DNA of 64,000 bases from Hypomyces perniciosus (lineage: Eukaryota; Ascomycota; Sordariomycetes; Hypocreales; Hypocreaceae). The DNA is taken from assembly GCA_008477525.1 (NCBI GenBank), contig SPDT01000008.1:310001-374000 (forward strand), read 5' to 3'. The notes under the pieces were generated by a model. That model had not been told where the DNA came from. It did no database searches and saw nothing but the letters and a program-made list of their open reading frames with translations. The position numbers were made by a program, and so were the translations under genes. Shown piece by piece: positions 46,161 through 58,556 of this stretch (positions within the stretch are counted from its first letter, which is position 1; the number at the start of each line of letters is the position of its first letter).

Positions 46161-48506
46161 ATATAAATAAAATTAACCAGATCTTATAGTATATTATTAA
46201 TATATTACTAAAAGGTTAAAAGGGAATTTATAAAGCTAAATAATATAACGTTATATTTAAAGTATTTATATTGGCAGCGAAATATTATCTTTTATTTATC
46301 TTCTTTATAGATAAATATCCAGTAATATATATCCTTTAAATTAAGCTTAGTGAAAATCTTAATATATAAAAGTCTATTAAGAATCTTAGAGATTAATAGT
46401 AAAGGAGCGCGGTTTTTGCAAGTTATTTTATTTAAAGTATAGAAATTAATATATATTTGCAGTTTACTGCCTTTTTTTAGTTTAAAAATTATAAAGGCAC
46501 CTGCAGGACTAATAGACTGCTAAATCTATATATTCTATAGTGCTTTTTCTAAATATTCGCGGAAAGCTTCTAGCTCTTTAAATGCTAGGTTATAGATAAG
46601 ACTTTATAAAGGCATTTTTTTATCTTTTAATTTAATAGCGTACTATTAATTTACTAATATATTAACAGCTTTTTCTGTAAAGAAAATAATAGTGAGATTA
46701 TAATATATTGGAAGTAATTTTAAATATAAGGCTGACTTATAGTCTTTCAAGGAAGTAGCTTTATTTAAGTTAAGAGATAGTAAATCTTTTAAAGCTTTTA
46801 ACTTAACTTCCAGCTTCTTTTCAGTTATTAATATAAAAGCTACTTAGGCTTCTTTAATAGCTTATTATAGCTGCTTTTTAAAGGCTATTAAAGTAATAGA
46901 ATTCCTAGTTAAAGAATAATTCCATTAATTATACTTCTATAAAAAGGTAAAATCGGCTTCCTAAAACCAAAGTCTTTCTAGAATAAAGTCTTTTAGGCTA
47001 TTAGCAATAATGCAATAAAATAGCCACTTTTTCTCTACTCCCTAGTCATTAACTATCTTTATAAATATATCTGTATAGCTATAAATTATAGCAGAAACGC
47101 CTAAAAAAATAGCAGTAAACTTAAAAGCCGGTAATAGACTTTTTAATTAGTCCTTTTATTATAAAGAGATAATGTAAACATTACTGCTGGGATTAAATAG
47201 GGTATTTATATATTACTAGTAGCCACTTAGCTGTATCTTCTCTAATTATCTTATAGGTAGATCTATATAGCAATTATATTCCTAAATTTAATAAACTGTA
47301 AGTTTAGTATTTCCGCTAGTAAAGTATAGTTAAATAGGGTTATTATACTTTTTAGTAAAGTAATACTTATTATTATACTTTATATAATTAAAAGTTTAAT
47401 AAAAGGTTTTATAGTAAAAATTATTATATTTTTAATAAATTATTAAATTAAAGAGGTTTCTTTATTCTTTTAAACCTCTAAATATTTTAGTTATTATATT
47501 CTTTAAAATATTAGTAGTGTAATTTTAATATAATCCCTGTTAACTAGTAGGTTTATTTTTCCTATATCTTCTTTAAGATTAAGATTCCTGTTAAGAGCTA
47601 TTTATATTACTAGTACAGCTATATATAAAAGTCTCAGCAATTATACTAGTATAAATTAACTCCTACTAGGTTATAAAGATTTTATAGTAAAGTATCTGCT
47701 TATTTATTATAAAGGAAAAGCACTATAAGAATATATAAATCTTAAGCTATAGAGGGGTTATTTTAGGGAATTTACTTTTAATAATCTTAAATTAAAAGAG
47801 AAATAACTAAAAATTCTATCTAGCAGTTTAATATAGGCGAAAGATCTATAAAGTTGCTTTATAGTACCTGGTTAGGCTATCGCGATTATTATTTTTAAGT
47901 TATTAACGAAATTTATTCTAAATAATTAATCTAATAGATCCGCCTTTCTCTCTAAAATAGTTAATTTATTATTATTAAATATCTCCTTTTAAGTAAGAAG
48001 CAGTATAGGTAATCTTATAAACTGCTTAAGAAAAAGTATTAAAGGATAATTTAAACTGCCCTTTAATAATAATAAAAAAAGTCTATAATTCTGCCTAAAA
48101 CTTTCCTTTATAATAAAGAGCTTAAATTTACACTCTGCCTTAATTGCCTTTATAAAGTTATTTTAAACTAGCAGTATATAATAAGCTAGTTATAGGTAAT
48201 AAACCTTTAATCTTTAAGAGTTTAAAAAAAGGGTTTTGCTTTTAAAGAAGAGTATCTAAATATTTCCTTTTTAAATATACTTACTGCTTTTCTTTTATTT
48301 ACTAAATATAAGTATCGAGTTCTTCTTTTATAAGTAAAATACTATTTAGAAAGCCTAGTTAATGATTTAAAAGAGTAACTCCACTTAAAGGTCTTTGCGT
48401 CTAAGATATAGCCTCTTTACTAAAAGTAAGCTGGTTATTCGCCACTAAAGGTATCTTTAACTCTAATAATCTTCTTACCTTTACTGGGAATAGTAAGAGA
48501 CTAGTA

Positions 48507-48768
48507 TATTAAAGACCCTCTTTGAGGTAGATAGATCAGGTAAAGGGCTGCGACCCTAAAGAAAAGTAAAGGAGGTTAAAGAGCAGTCACTTAAAGGAGA
48601 GATAGATGCTAATAAGCAGGTAATAAGCCAAAAACTAATAGCTAGGTATAGCAGCAGTAGTTTACTGGTCTCTAAAGTTCTATATCTTCGGGGACTACAG
48701 TTGCTCTTATATATACATTCTGGCCTATGTAATATTATAAGAGCTCCGGAGCTTCCGGTCTCTTAACA
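48507..48768 (-). repeat. 5' LTR of element B
   Basis: 262 bp, TATTAAAGACCC (RIP form of TGTCAGAGACC) to GGTCTCTTAACA, followed by TSD taagc. Confidence 0.9.
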
Positions 48769-49814
48769 TAAGCTTTAAAGTATTAAAATAAACTTAATAA
48801 CTGTTTAAGCTAAACTACTAGTATACTTAAAGGTATCTCTTAGTCTTTAAATATTAAAGGCTACCTTAAAATAATTAATCTTTATAGATAATACCAGTAT
48901 ATTAATAGGAACCCTAGGCAATACTTTTATAAATAACTTACCCTTTTGTATAGACTAGGATATAGCAGAAAAACGGCTTTATATATTAAAGGTATATAAC
49001 CTAATAAAAGAGGATAGTTTATTAAAGCTAAAAGTAAAGTTTTAAAGAAATATTAGCTAATAATCCTTTAAGCAGTAAAGCAGTAGCTAATATTTATAAA
49101 AGCTTAAGACTTTAAAGGAAATAACCTGCAAAAAAGGCTAATAAGTATTTCCTAGTATATAGGATTAAAATATATACCTTAAACACTACTTTTAAAAATA
49201 AGAAGCCTAAAATATACTTAATAATTATTAAACTTTTTAATTTAATGCTATATAAATTATTATTTAATTAATAAAAGCTAATAAACTATAATTTAAAGAG
49301 TATAAAGATAATATTTATTATTTTTAGTGCAGTAATAAATTATAAATTTTTTTGAAAAGAGTATAGCTTTTAATAAATTAATTATTTACTAAAAGGATTT
49401 AATAAAACTACTAAAAAATTAAAAGGAGTTTATAAAACATTTACTTAAAGATAAATTTAAATAACCTACATGTAATAAAATTAATTCTTTATATATAAAA
49501 AGGACCTAGTAAAAGATACTATACTTAAAGGCAATAATAAAGTTATTATTAATATATTAAACTTTTATTTATAAGTTTAGTTAAAATAAAAATCTAGAAT
49601 ATGATCAAGTTTACTTTATAGTCTATAAAGATTTATAAAAGCATTTTACTATTAAGAATATATATATAGCTATATTTATAGTATATTTGTTTATATATTT
49701 ATTGCTTTTACAGTAAAATTTAACTTTAAATTAAAGTAGTATAATATTAAAAATATTCTTTTTAATACTTTAAAGGATAAAAATTTAAAATTAATTATAT
49801 ATAAGCTCTTTAAA

Positions 49815-49910
49815 GGTTTTAAGCAGCTAAATGTCTATTTAAAGCTTATTAAAGCCTTATATAGGTTAAAGGATTTATTAAAGTTATAGTTTAATAAACT
49901 ATCTTTAACC
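49815..49910 (+). pseudogene. Ty1/copia reverse-transcriptase relic of element D
   Basis: Reads GFKQLNVYLKLIKALYRLKD followed by *FNKLS. This is the copia motif P-x-G-F ... L-x-K-A-L-Y-G-L-K-x-S-P-x-L-W, with Gly turned to Arg and Trp to a stop, both RIP-type changes. It lies on the plus strand right of element B and continues the copia order seen at 41331-41553. Confidence 0.72.
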
Positions 49911-49980
49911 TTAAAATAATAAAGGTTAATTTTAAGCTTTAAAAAGCTTTATTTCTTTTATTATATTTTATATAAATAAT

Positions 49981-50131
49981 AATTATATATTATTATAATA
50001 ATATTTTAATTATATATTATTATAATAATATTTTAATTATATATTATTATAATAATATTTTCATTATATATTATAATAATATTTTAATTATATATTATAA
50101 TAATATTTTAATTATATATTATTATAATAAT
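49981..50131. repeat. AT-only minisatellite
   Basis: Nearly six tandem units: three of 27 bp (aattatatattattataata plus atatttt), two of 24 bp and a last partial one. It contains a single C and no G. Confidence 0.85.
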
Positions 50132-50199
50132 AAAGCTGTTTATATTAAATTATTAAGTACTTAAAGCAGTTAATTAATTAATTTATTATTTATATATTT

Positions 50200-50603
50200 T
50201 GTTGGGGGTAACTAATATATTTAACGCACCCGCTTTTGTTTTCTTTTAGCTTACCCGAGAAAGGTTAGCCGCTTATTTAAGCAGCTACTGGATTAGGAAA
50301 GCACGGGAGTATAAAGACATATAGATAGACCTAGTTTAATAAAGAGCAACCTTTTTCCCCCTTCAATATATAACCCCACCTGTAAGAACACAGCCGCTGA
50401 GGCGTATGAAGGTAACCGTTGGTTGCTTTTGGCTGCTGGCATCATGATCAAATGATCTGCAGTATCTTTTACTCCCTATATTACTCAATCGCCGCTTCGT
50501 GGTTCTGTCAGGAGCGCGGTTGCCGCGCTCGATACCAGTCGTTGTGTGTGGGTGTGTGTGTGTGTTTGTGTGTGTGTTTTGGAGTGCCAATTCCCCCTCG
50601 ACA
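50200..50603 (+). repeat. Dispersed repeat family A, copy 3 (most complete)
   Basis: 404 bp from TGTTGGGGGTAACTAA to CCCCCTCGACA, including a (GT)n tract at about 50544-50578. It is the least mutated copy. Frames at 50363-50590 (-) and 50419-50613 (+) arise from the microsatellite and are not genes. Confidence 0.78.
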
Positions 50604-51611
50604 AAATATATAGTATTTTTTAACTTTTTAATATAAAAGGCGAGGAGAAATATAGGTTTTAACTGCTTTAAGTAACGCTTCCGTTACTAATGATATAAAT
50701 ATTTAAAGATTATTTTAAAGGTATTTTATTATATTTTGTTAAGTTTTATTTTATAAAATATAATATATTAAAGCACTATTACCATATCTATAATAAAAGC
50801 TAAGCTATTTACTTTTATTTAAGTAATAAAAAAGGCTATAAGTTTATATTACTTTTTTTAAAAAATAAAATTTAAATTTAATGCTTATTGGAATATTAAT
50901 TATAATAATTAATAAACTATATACCGTATAATTAAAAAATGTATATAAATTAACATTTACTTATATTATATTAATATATAAAATATATACCTTCAATAGG
51001 AATATTGAAAAGGACTATTTATAGTCTTTTATTTTTTTATTAACTTTATACCTATTAATAGGTTTATTAAAGCCTTTCCTTAATAGTACTTTAATTGTTT
51101 TAAAGCACTATTAAATTTAATAAATATACAGTTATTAAAGTAAAATATATACAAATATAGGAAACTAGTTAATTTTACCCTATAAGCTGCTTACTATAAC
51201 AGGTATATCCTATTACTATAATAATTATTCTTTAAAAGCTTTTTAGCCTTTATATACTTATACGCGAAAGGCATTATTATTATTACTGCTTAAAGCAGCA
51301 GCTTTTTTAAAGTATACTAAATTCTCTTCCTATAATAAATTAAATTAAAAGCACAATACTTTTTTATACTAAAATATTATTTAATTATATAAGCTTATAA
51401 ATATATAAAAAAAGGATAATATATTTACCTAGTTATTGTCTTTATTTATAGCTTAAAAGAGCTAGTATATAATTGGTATAAGTATTAAATAACTATAAAG
51501 TATATAATTAAATAAAATAATGCACGTAAATGAAAGGAGTTTATTAAAGGGTATATCAGTAATTACTATTAAAGCAAACAGTATACTGCTAAGGGCGGGC
51601 AATAGAAATAT

Positions 51612-52191
51612 TGTTAAAAGGGGGGCTAAAAAGTAAGGATTTCAGTGTATTTGGGTAACCTTCCTATTTTGGCTAGACCCGGAATTAGGCCCGACGCTAG
51701 GACCGAGTTGCCGGAGGAACTTCAGTGTAAGTCAGGAAATTTCTATTATCTTTAACGATAATAATTAAGCTAGGACCAGCTACCCCGCCTACCCTAGACT
51801 TAATATAATAGCTATAATGGCTATTGTGAAAAATCTGACTAAAATGGTTTCCCGTTTGTATAGCCGTGAGTCGATTTGGCCGATTTCCTATATAAATGAA
51901 TTTTGCGGAAAATAGGAATGCGGCCACAAACTTAATTCTGCCGCTATACACTTATTATTTAATCGGAGGACTATTGTAAAAGACAAAGCTATTGTTTATA
52001 CAATCACTTCTACATTAGCCGCATATCACTAAATATTCTATAGCTTTCTAGCTATTAGTTCAGTTACAATTCAATTGTTTATCCATTGTTAACCTAACTA
52101 GACTCTCAGTCGTTTCCTCATTGCTGCGCTGTATACAGCTTCCTAGAAGCCATACATAAATGAGGTTCAGTATAACCTTGTTATCTAAATA
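51612..52191 (-). repeat. Solo LTR, family E, copy 3 (inside element D)
   Basis: 580 bp, same orientation as copy 2, with perfect duplication aatat (51607-51611 and 52192-52196). Slightly more AT-shifted than copy 2. Confidence 0.92.
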
Positions 52192-52197
52192 AATATA

Positions 52198-52655
52198 CTA
52201 GGAGAAGTCTCCCTTACCGGTAATTGCCGACTTTAGACAACCCTTATAAGGAGGGGATAATGGCACGGCAGCAGGGGCAGCGGCGGTAGTAGAGGCAGAA
52301 GCAGAGGCAGCTGCGGGAGTAATTAAAGGAGCAGCTACTGGAGCAGCAGCAGCAGCGATAGGGGTAGGAGCCGGGGCGGGAGTAGCGACAGGGACTGGCG
52401 CTGGGGCCGGGGCAGAAGCACGAGAAGCAGGCCGAGGAGCGGCTATTGCTGCCCGGAGGGCAGCGGGGAAGTCGACGGGGGGGTTGTACCCTAAGCTCGA
52501 CGAAGAGGAAGCTGGACCAGCCGGCGCAGGAGCAGCAGCAGACGTGGCCGCTCGGCCAGCCGAGCGACTAACGCCGCGACAAGCCACCTTCGGGGGGCGA
52601 CTACAACTATACTTTATAGACGAGGTATTCTTCTTTTGCGATTTCGCTGTTAGCT
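52198..52655 (-). other. GC-rich island with an Ala/Pro-rich open frame lacking a start codon
   Basis: Between the E solo LTR and the right LTR of D, about 450 bp rise to clearly high GC in a region that is otherwise AT-rich. On the minus strand the sequence is open for about 150 codons from a stop near 52655 to a stop at 52198-52200. It reads KSQKKNTSSIKYSCSRPPK, then a low-complexity Ala/Pro/Ser region with APAPAPVPVATPAPAP, and ends YKGCLKSAITGKGDFS. No ATG opens it; the sequence ttagctaacag just upstream could be a 3' splice site. It may be an exon of an unrecognised gene, part of an unknown element, or a fortuitous frame on repetitive GC-rich DNA. No function is proposed. Confidence 0.4.
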
Positions 52656-53071
52656 AACAAACACGCAACGCGAAGGGAATCAGTCGGAAGCGTGATATTT
52701 ACGGCAGGGGCTATACTGCTGTTGATGTTAATGTTGTTGTTAATGTTGATAATGATAATGTTAATAACTGAAAAAGAAGAGCGAGGAATAAGGCTAGGGG
52801 GCAGCCAATATGCCCATTTTAGCTATTCAGGACTAATTTACCTGCTTAGGGAGCTTTATTGTTTAAACTTCTTATTATCACAAATTAATAATAGCTACAG
52901 CGCTTATATTCCTTTTACCTCTACAATAGAATATTAATATATATTTATAATAAAGAGTTTTTAACTAAGTAAAAGAGGCTTTAAAAGCGTGGCCATTCAG
53001 TTATAACACTATAGATAGACTAGGATAGCAGTTAATGAAGTACTGGGAATAGCCTTATTAACTGGGGGGTG
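52656..53071. other. Stretch between GC island and right LTR of D
   Basis: Holds a simple-repeat tract (gttgatgttaatgttgttgt and related units, about 52719-52770) and AT-rich D interior ending in the polypurine-like actggggggtg. The 81-codon frame at 52692-52937 spans the simple repeat and is not called. Confidence 0.45.
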
Positions 53072-53335
53072 TATTAGGTTGAATAGGCTAAAGCCTTACT
53101 GCTTATTAGCACTAAACAGCTTTTATCTGTTTATAAAGTAAATAAGAGCTAATATATATATCGCGTAAGCGATGTATCAGACTATATAAATGCTTACAGC
53201 GCCTATATACAGCTTCTTCTTTGTGTTAGCTATATGTATATATAGCGAGGCCACTATAGTATATTCTCTTTCATAGAATCAAGCTTCGTTTCCTATCTCG
53301 CTATACTCTATATAGCTGTGCCGCGCTCTGTTACA
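53072..53335 (+). repeat. 3' LTR of element D
   Basis: 264 bp, ends GCTCTGTTACA, followed by TSD ttaac at 53336-53340. Confidence 0.87.
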
Positions 53336-53380
53336 TTAACCTATATTAGTACCCAGATAGCTTGCTAATCTATATAATTA

Positions 53381-53400
53381 TATTAAAATAACAAGGTTAT
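53381..53400 (+). repeat. Family E LTR start, truncated by a B fragment
   Basis: tattaaaataacaaggttat matches the first 20 bases of the E LTR (8485 onward) with one transition, then is cut by the B LTR start at 53401. Confidence 0.6.
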
Positions 53401-53596
53401 TGTTAGAAACCCTCTTTAGGGCAGACGGATTAGGCGAGGGGGCTGCGACCTTAGGGAAAAGTAAAGGAGGTTAAAGAGTAGTTATTTAAAGGAGAAATAG
53501 GTAGTAATAAGCAGGTAATAAACTAAAAATTAATAGTTAAATATAGCAGTAGTAGTTTACTAGTCTTTAAAGTTTTATATTTTTAAAGACTATTTT
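53401..53596 (-). repeat. Family B LTR fragment
   Basis: Matches the first 196 bp of the B LTR (TGTTAGAAACCC onward) with RIP-type changes, then is interrupted by the family-A copy at 53597. The rest of the LTR was not found beyond that copy. Confidence 0.75.
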
Positions 53597-53967
53597 ATTC
53601 GGGGTAACTAACATGCCCAATACACTTGGATTTTTCTCGTTAAAGCTTACTTAAGAAAAAGTCGGCTATTTATTTAAGCAGTTACTTAATTAAGAAAGCT
53701 CGGGAGTATAAAGATATATAGATAGACCTAGTTTAATATACATGAACCTTCTTCTCCTTTTAATATATAACCTTACCTATAAATATATAGCCGCTAAGGC
53801 ATATAAAGGTAACTATTAGTTGCTTTTAGCTGCTGGTATTATAATTAAATAATCTGTAATATTTTTTAATGTTTATATTATTTAATTACTGCTTGATAGT
53901 TTTATTAAAAGCGCAGTTCCTGCGCTTAATAATATATATATTCCAGAATGTTAATTCCTTTTTAATA
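53597..53967 (+). repeat. Dispersed repeat family A, copy 4
   Basis: 371 bp, TATTCGGGGTAACTAAC to the decayed end cctttttaata. Heavily mutated; the GT tract is lost. Confidence 0.7.
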
Positions 53968-56900
53968 AAACTAGGAATTGAAATAAAGGGAAATCTTAAA
54001 GATTATATTTTAAAAAGTAATGACTAAAGGCACTTTTACACAGCTATTAAAACCTACCTTTATTTAACTATTAATAAAATTATAGGCTAGGTTTACCTAG
54101 TCTCTATATAAATATAAAATAATTAATTAAAGGAAAGAGCTTAAAACCCCTTTTATAACTATTTAATGTAAATTAATATAATATTTAACATTAAAAATAT
54201 AGGTTATTTAATTGCAATTTCTAAAAAGATATTAAGATTAGTTAATTTAAGCGTAATGCGCTAAAATATAATAAAAAAGCAGAACTTTAAGAAACTACTA
54301 GTCGATCATAGCTTTTAATCGAGAGCTAAAATCCTGAGGAAAATTACTAAAAAACTGGTTGCTATAGTAAAAGCAAATATATAAATAAAAGAGTTAATAC
54401 AATATAACTTAAGCCCCTTTAAACTATTAATATACTATTATAACTTTTATTTTATTTACTAGGAAGTAAATTAATAGGTAAAATAGCTATAAAAGGCTAA
54501 TAAAGGATATATTAATTATTTAATATTTTAATATAAAGACTTTATTTTGATTTTATTAATATTCCTAGCTAGGTTTTTTTTAATATTTAATAAAAGTATT
54601 ATTTTTACTACTTTTGCAATCTTTAATATATAAGCTGTCTTTACTTATGTTAAAAATATTTCAAAAAATATAAAAAAGATAATAATTTAATATTTTATAA
54701 TTAATATTAATATAAAAAACTATCTTTAAAAGATTAATTAATTTTATTATTTTAAACAGATAAATATAATATTTTTTCTTTATAGAAAAACTTTTTATTT
54801 TAATAAAATATATTACTATAGCCTTTATTTTAATAAAATATATTACTATAGCTTTTTATTAAAAAAATATATCCCTTTTTTATTTAAAAAAGGAAGACTC
54901 CTTTAAAGGCTAGGCATTTAAATTAAATGATTTTAATTTATAAAAGAAAAGATATTCTTTTATTAAAGAACTATTTAATTAAAACTTTAATAATTTACTT
55001 TAACTTAAAGCAAAAAAGTTTAAATTAAACTAATAACCTTTTTTTATTAAAATACTACACGTAACCTTTTCTTTAACCCTTTAACTTAAAGAATCATTTA
55101 ATTATATATTTAACCTAATATTAATACCTTTTATATCTATTATCCTAAAAATTAAAAAAAAGTTAAATTTTTTAATTAAAAACAGGAAATTATTATTTTA
55201 AAAATTCTTTTTTTACTTAAACCTTTAAAAATATTTATAGTATGAAGCTAGTAATAAAGATTAACTTTATAAGTAAATTTATAGTAAGAATGTATTTTAA
55301 TTTTTAAAAAGCTATAAATAAAAAATAAAAGATTAAAGAATTTTAATTAAAGATTAAAAGAGGTATTTAAAACTATTTATAAAAGTAAAAGAATAGAAAA
55401 TAGTTTAGATTTTTATTAAAAGAAGTATTAATTAGGATAAAATAAAATAAAAGCTTATATAATACTATAAATAATATAATAAAAAATAATTAAAATTATA
55501 TATAATATAACTCTAAAACCTTTATTACTATAAGCTTATAAATATATAGTTTATAATAAATTAATTGCTTTAATATTAATACTTTTATTAAAAGTTTAAT
55601 AAAAAAAATTAAAGGATAGTAATATTATATTTTTATAATATTATAAAAATAATACTATTAAAGCTACTTTAACTAATAATAGCTTTTAAAAGGATACAAA
55701 AAATTCATAATTTTAAAGATCTAATATATATTAAAACTTAAAAACTTTTTTATAATAAAATACTAATAAAGTTTAATATTTAAAAAGCCTATTTTTAAAA
55801 GTTTAATAAAGGATTATTTAAAATTAAAGATTTATTAGATTTATTTAAATTAAAGTTAAGCTTAAAAGTAAGAAAATACAAAGAAAAATAGCTTAAACCT
55901 ATAAAATTAACTATAACTTTATAGTTTAAGAATGAAATAAATACTTTATTTAAAAGATTTAATAAATTAGTAATTTAGCTCTTTTAATAAAAAAAAGGCA
56001 ATTAATTTAAAAAAAAAAGATTTATTATATTACTATTAATCGTAATAAATTTAAATAAAGACCCTTTACTTTAATTATTACTATTAATAATATTAATATA
56101 ATAGACTGTTTATATAATAATATATTAAATATTTTCTTTTTGAATAATTTAAAGGCAGTTATGAATATTAAATATTATTAATATTATATAAATAAAAGCT
56201 ATTTTCTTTAAAACTATATAAAGCTGGCTTATAATAAAGGCTATAGGTTTATAATATATAACCTAGCAGTAAAAATAGTTTACATAAGCCTATAGAAAAT
56301 CTTAATTTTAGTTTAATTTATTATAGCAGTTATAACTATTAAAACCTATATATAAAAAATACTAGCACTTTAAATAGAATTATAGAAAGTTTAAAATAAG
56401 GTTTTATTAAGTTTATTATTTATAAAAGAAATAAAATTTAACTTTTTTAATTAAAAATTAAACCTTTATAAAACTAAACTCTTTAATATTATTTATAAAA
56501 AAGTAAAGTATAAGGAAATATTTAAAGTGTAAATACTATAAAAATTAAATATAATCTTTATTAAAAGATTAATAATAAATATTATATACTTTATAAGTAA
56601 AGATTAAATAATTATTAATAAAAAAGATAATATATAAATACAAAAGATTAAAAAGGTTTTTATAAACTTAATTAAAATAAACCTTTTAAAAAAACCTTTA
56701 AATAAATATATTTAAGCTACTTTAATTAAAGAATTATTTAATTAAACTTTTTTTATTAACTTTATAACTAGTAAAGGATAACAGTATATTTAAATAATTA
56801 ATAAAGTAAACAAATAAATTAAAAAAAAGCTATCATTATTTTATTTAAAGTAGTTAATTAAAAAAGAGTGATTATATTTAGACTTTATATTTATAGCTTT

Positions 56901-58556
56901 AAAGGCTATATGATTTAAACTGTAATATAATAAAAAAAGTAAAATGAAAGGCATTAAGAATAAAGAAAAATTACTAAAAGTAAAGGAAATTAAAATAATA
57001 ATTTAAACAGTAATTTTAAATAATATAATTAAACTTAAAACTAATACTCTTTTAAATTTTATTTTAAAATTTATAAATATTTTAAAAGTAAATTTAATTA
57101 TAAAATTATAAAAGATTATTAAAATATAGTGTTATAAAAAAATTAATTTAATTATCTTTAAATTTACTTTATAGTAAATAGTATTTATATTTATATATAA
57201 ATAGCTTTTTAATCAAAAACTATTCAAAAAATTAAATATAATAACTATATATTTAAAATTAATTATATAAATTGTTTAGTTACTCTAAAATTAACCTTTT
57301 CAAGCTATAACTTTATAACCGTTATAAGTAAAAGGATTATTAAATAAAGAATCACTTAATATTAAAAATTTAAATTTATTTTTACTATTAAAAATATACT
57401 TTTATAAATTAAAGTAATTAAATATAGCTATTAACTATAAAGTAAATTAATTATAGAAGTCTATAATTTAAATTTATATAGTTTAATTAAAAGAAATTTT
57501 ATATTATTTATAAAATTTATTATAAATATAGATATAGTTAAAAAAGCTTAATAGTATATTTATTAAAGTATTTATAAATTTAAAGTTAAAAAAAAGAATT
57601 ATTTTTTATTAATTAGCTATAAAATATAATATAATAATATACCCCTATAAAGTAATTAATATTATATTTAATAATAGCTAACTAAATATATATAATCAAA
57701 CTATTATTTAAATATATATAGGTAATATATAAATAAGAGCTAGATTTTATATTATATTTAATAATATTTTAATCCCTTTTATTTTGAAAATACTATTTAT
57801 TTAAGCTATACAGCTAATATTTAATTATAGACTAAAAAATAAAGATTTATATATAAAATATAAAATAAAGAATGTTTAAGTTATTAGTTTAACTGCTAAA
57901 GTTATCTATTAAGAATATAAAATAAAGGCATTATATAACTTAAAGCTAAAATAAATATTAACTTTATATTTAAATATAAAGTTAATAAAGTAAAAGAAAG
58001 CTCGGAAAAGCTTGATTTTACTTTTAAAGAGGAAGTCTTATATAGACTATTAAAATAAGCTAGGGAGGATTTAATTTAGCTATTACTGGCTGATAAGTTA
58101 AAAGATTAAATAAAACTAATAAAGATAATAGTAAAGGAATTTAAAAGAGTAAAGGAATAAAAAAGAAAATCTTAAAAAAAAGCGAAAAGTATAAGTAGAT
58201 TAGAACTAATACTATATATAAAAAAAGGGCATAAAAACTTATTTAATAGATAATGCCTTCTTTAATAGTTTTATTTTTACGAAAAGTCTTTATTAAAAGC
58301 AGAAAAAGTAAAATAAAATAAAGGATAACTTAAACTTTAATACTTTTTTCGCTAAACATATTACCTTAAAGTTTTTATTAATTAAAGCGAGGATAAAGCT
58401 TATACTAGACTATTTAACTGTAATCCTAACAACCATAAAAAGGAAACTAATAGTATAAGAAACTATAATCTTAATGCAAATGCTAAAAAACAGGGAATTA
58501 ATACTTTCTTAGAATTTTATAGAATACAGAAAATTAAACCGTAAGATCACCCTACT
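53968..58556. other. AT-rich RIP-like desert
   Basis: About 4.6 kb with almost no C outside GC dinucleotides and stops in every frame. No gene, RNA or bounded element could be supported. A short dispersed duplication (ttttaataaaatatattact) lies at about 54799-54856. The part 57985-58555 is slightly less AT-rich and has lysine-rich frames that may be a worn-out transposase. Confidence 0.5.

Larger units (their letters stand above)
41643..48768 (-). mobile_element. Full-length Ty3/gypsy LTR retrotransposon B
   Basis: 7,126 bp with 262-bp LTRs (41643-41904 and 48507-48768) and a perfect 5-bp duplication taagc (41638-41642 and 48769-48773). A polypyrimidine run (gctgcccccccttttat) just inside the left LTR is the complement of the polypurine tract, so the element is coded on the minus strand. 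A minus-strand gypsy reverse-transcriptase relic confirms this. It has no intact frame. It is inserted within element D, between the integrase and reverse-transcriptase relics of D. The solo LTR at 18048-18309 and a fragment at 53401 belong to the same family. Confidence 0.92.
28306..53335 (+). mobile_element. Ty1/copia-type LTR retrotransposon D, split by nested insertions
   Basis: Two 264-bp LTRs, 28306-28569 and 53072-53335, align along their length, and the 5-bp duplication ttaac lies exactly outside them (28301-28305 and 53336-53340). A G-rich polypurine-like tract (actggggggtg) precedes the right LTR, so the element runs on the plus strand. Between the LTRs lie at least a nested pair of C elements, a full B element, two family-A copies and an E solo LTR; about 4.7 kb of D itself remains. 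Copia-type coding relics appear on both sides of the B insertion. The span is heavily RIP-mutated. The amount of D left before the integrase relic is too short, so sequence was probably lost near 40064. Confidence 0.85.

Noticed and set aside
50363..50613. Overlapping frames on both strands around a Thr/His or Val/Cys run
   Set aside because: Produced by the GT microsatellite of the family-A repeat.
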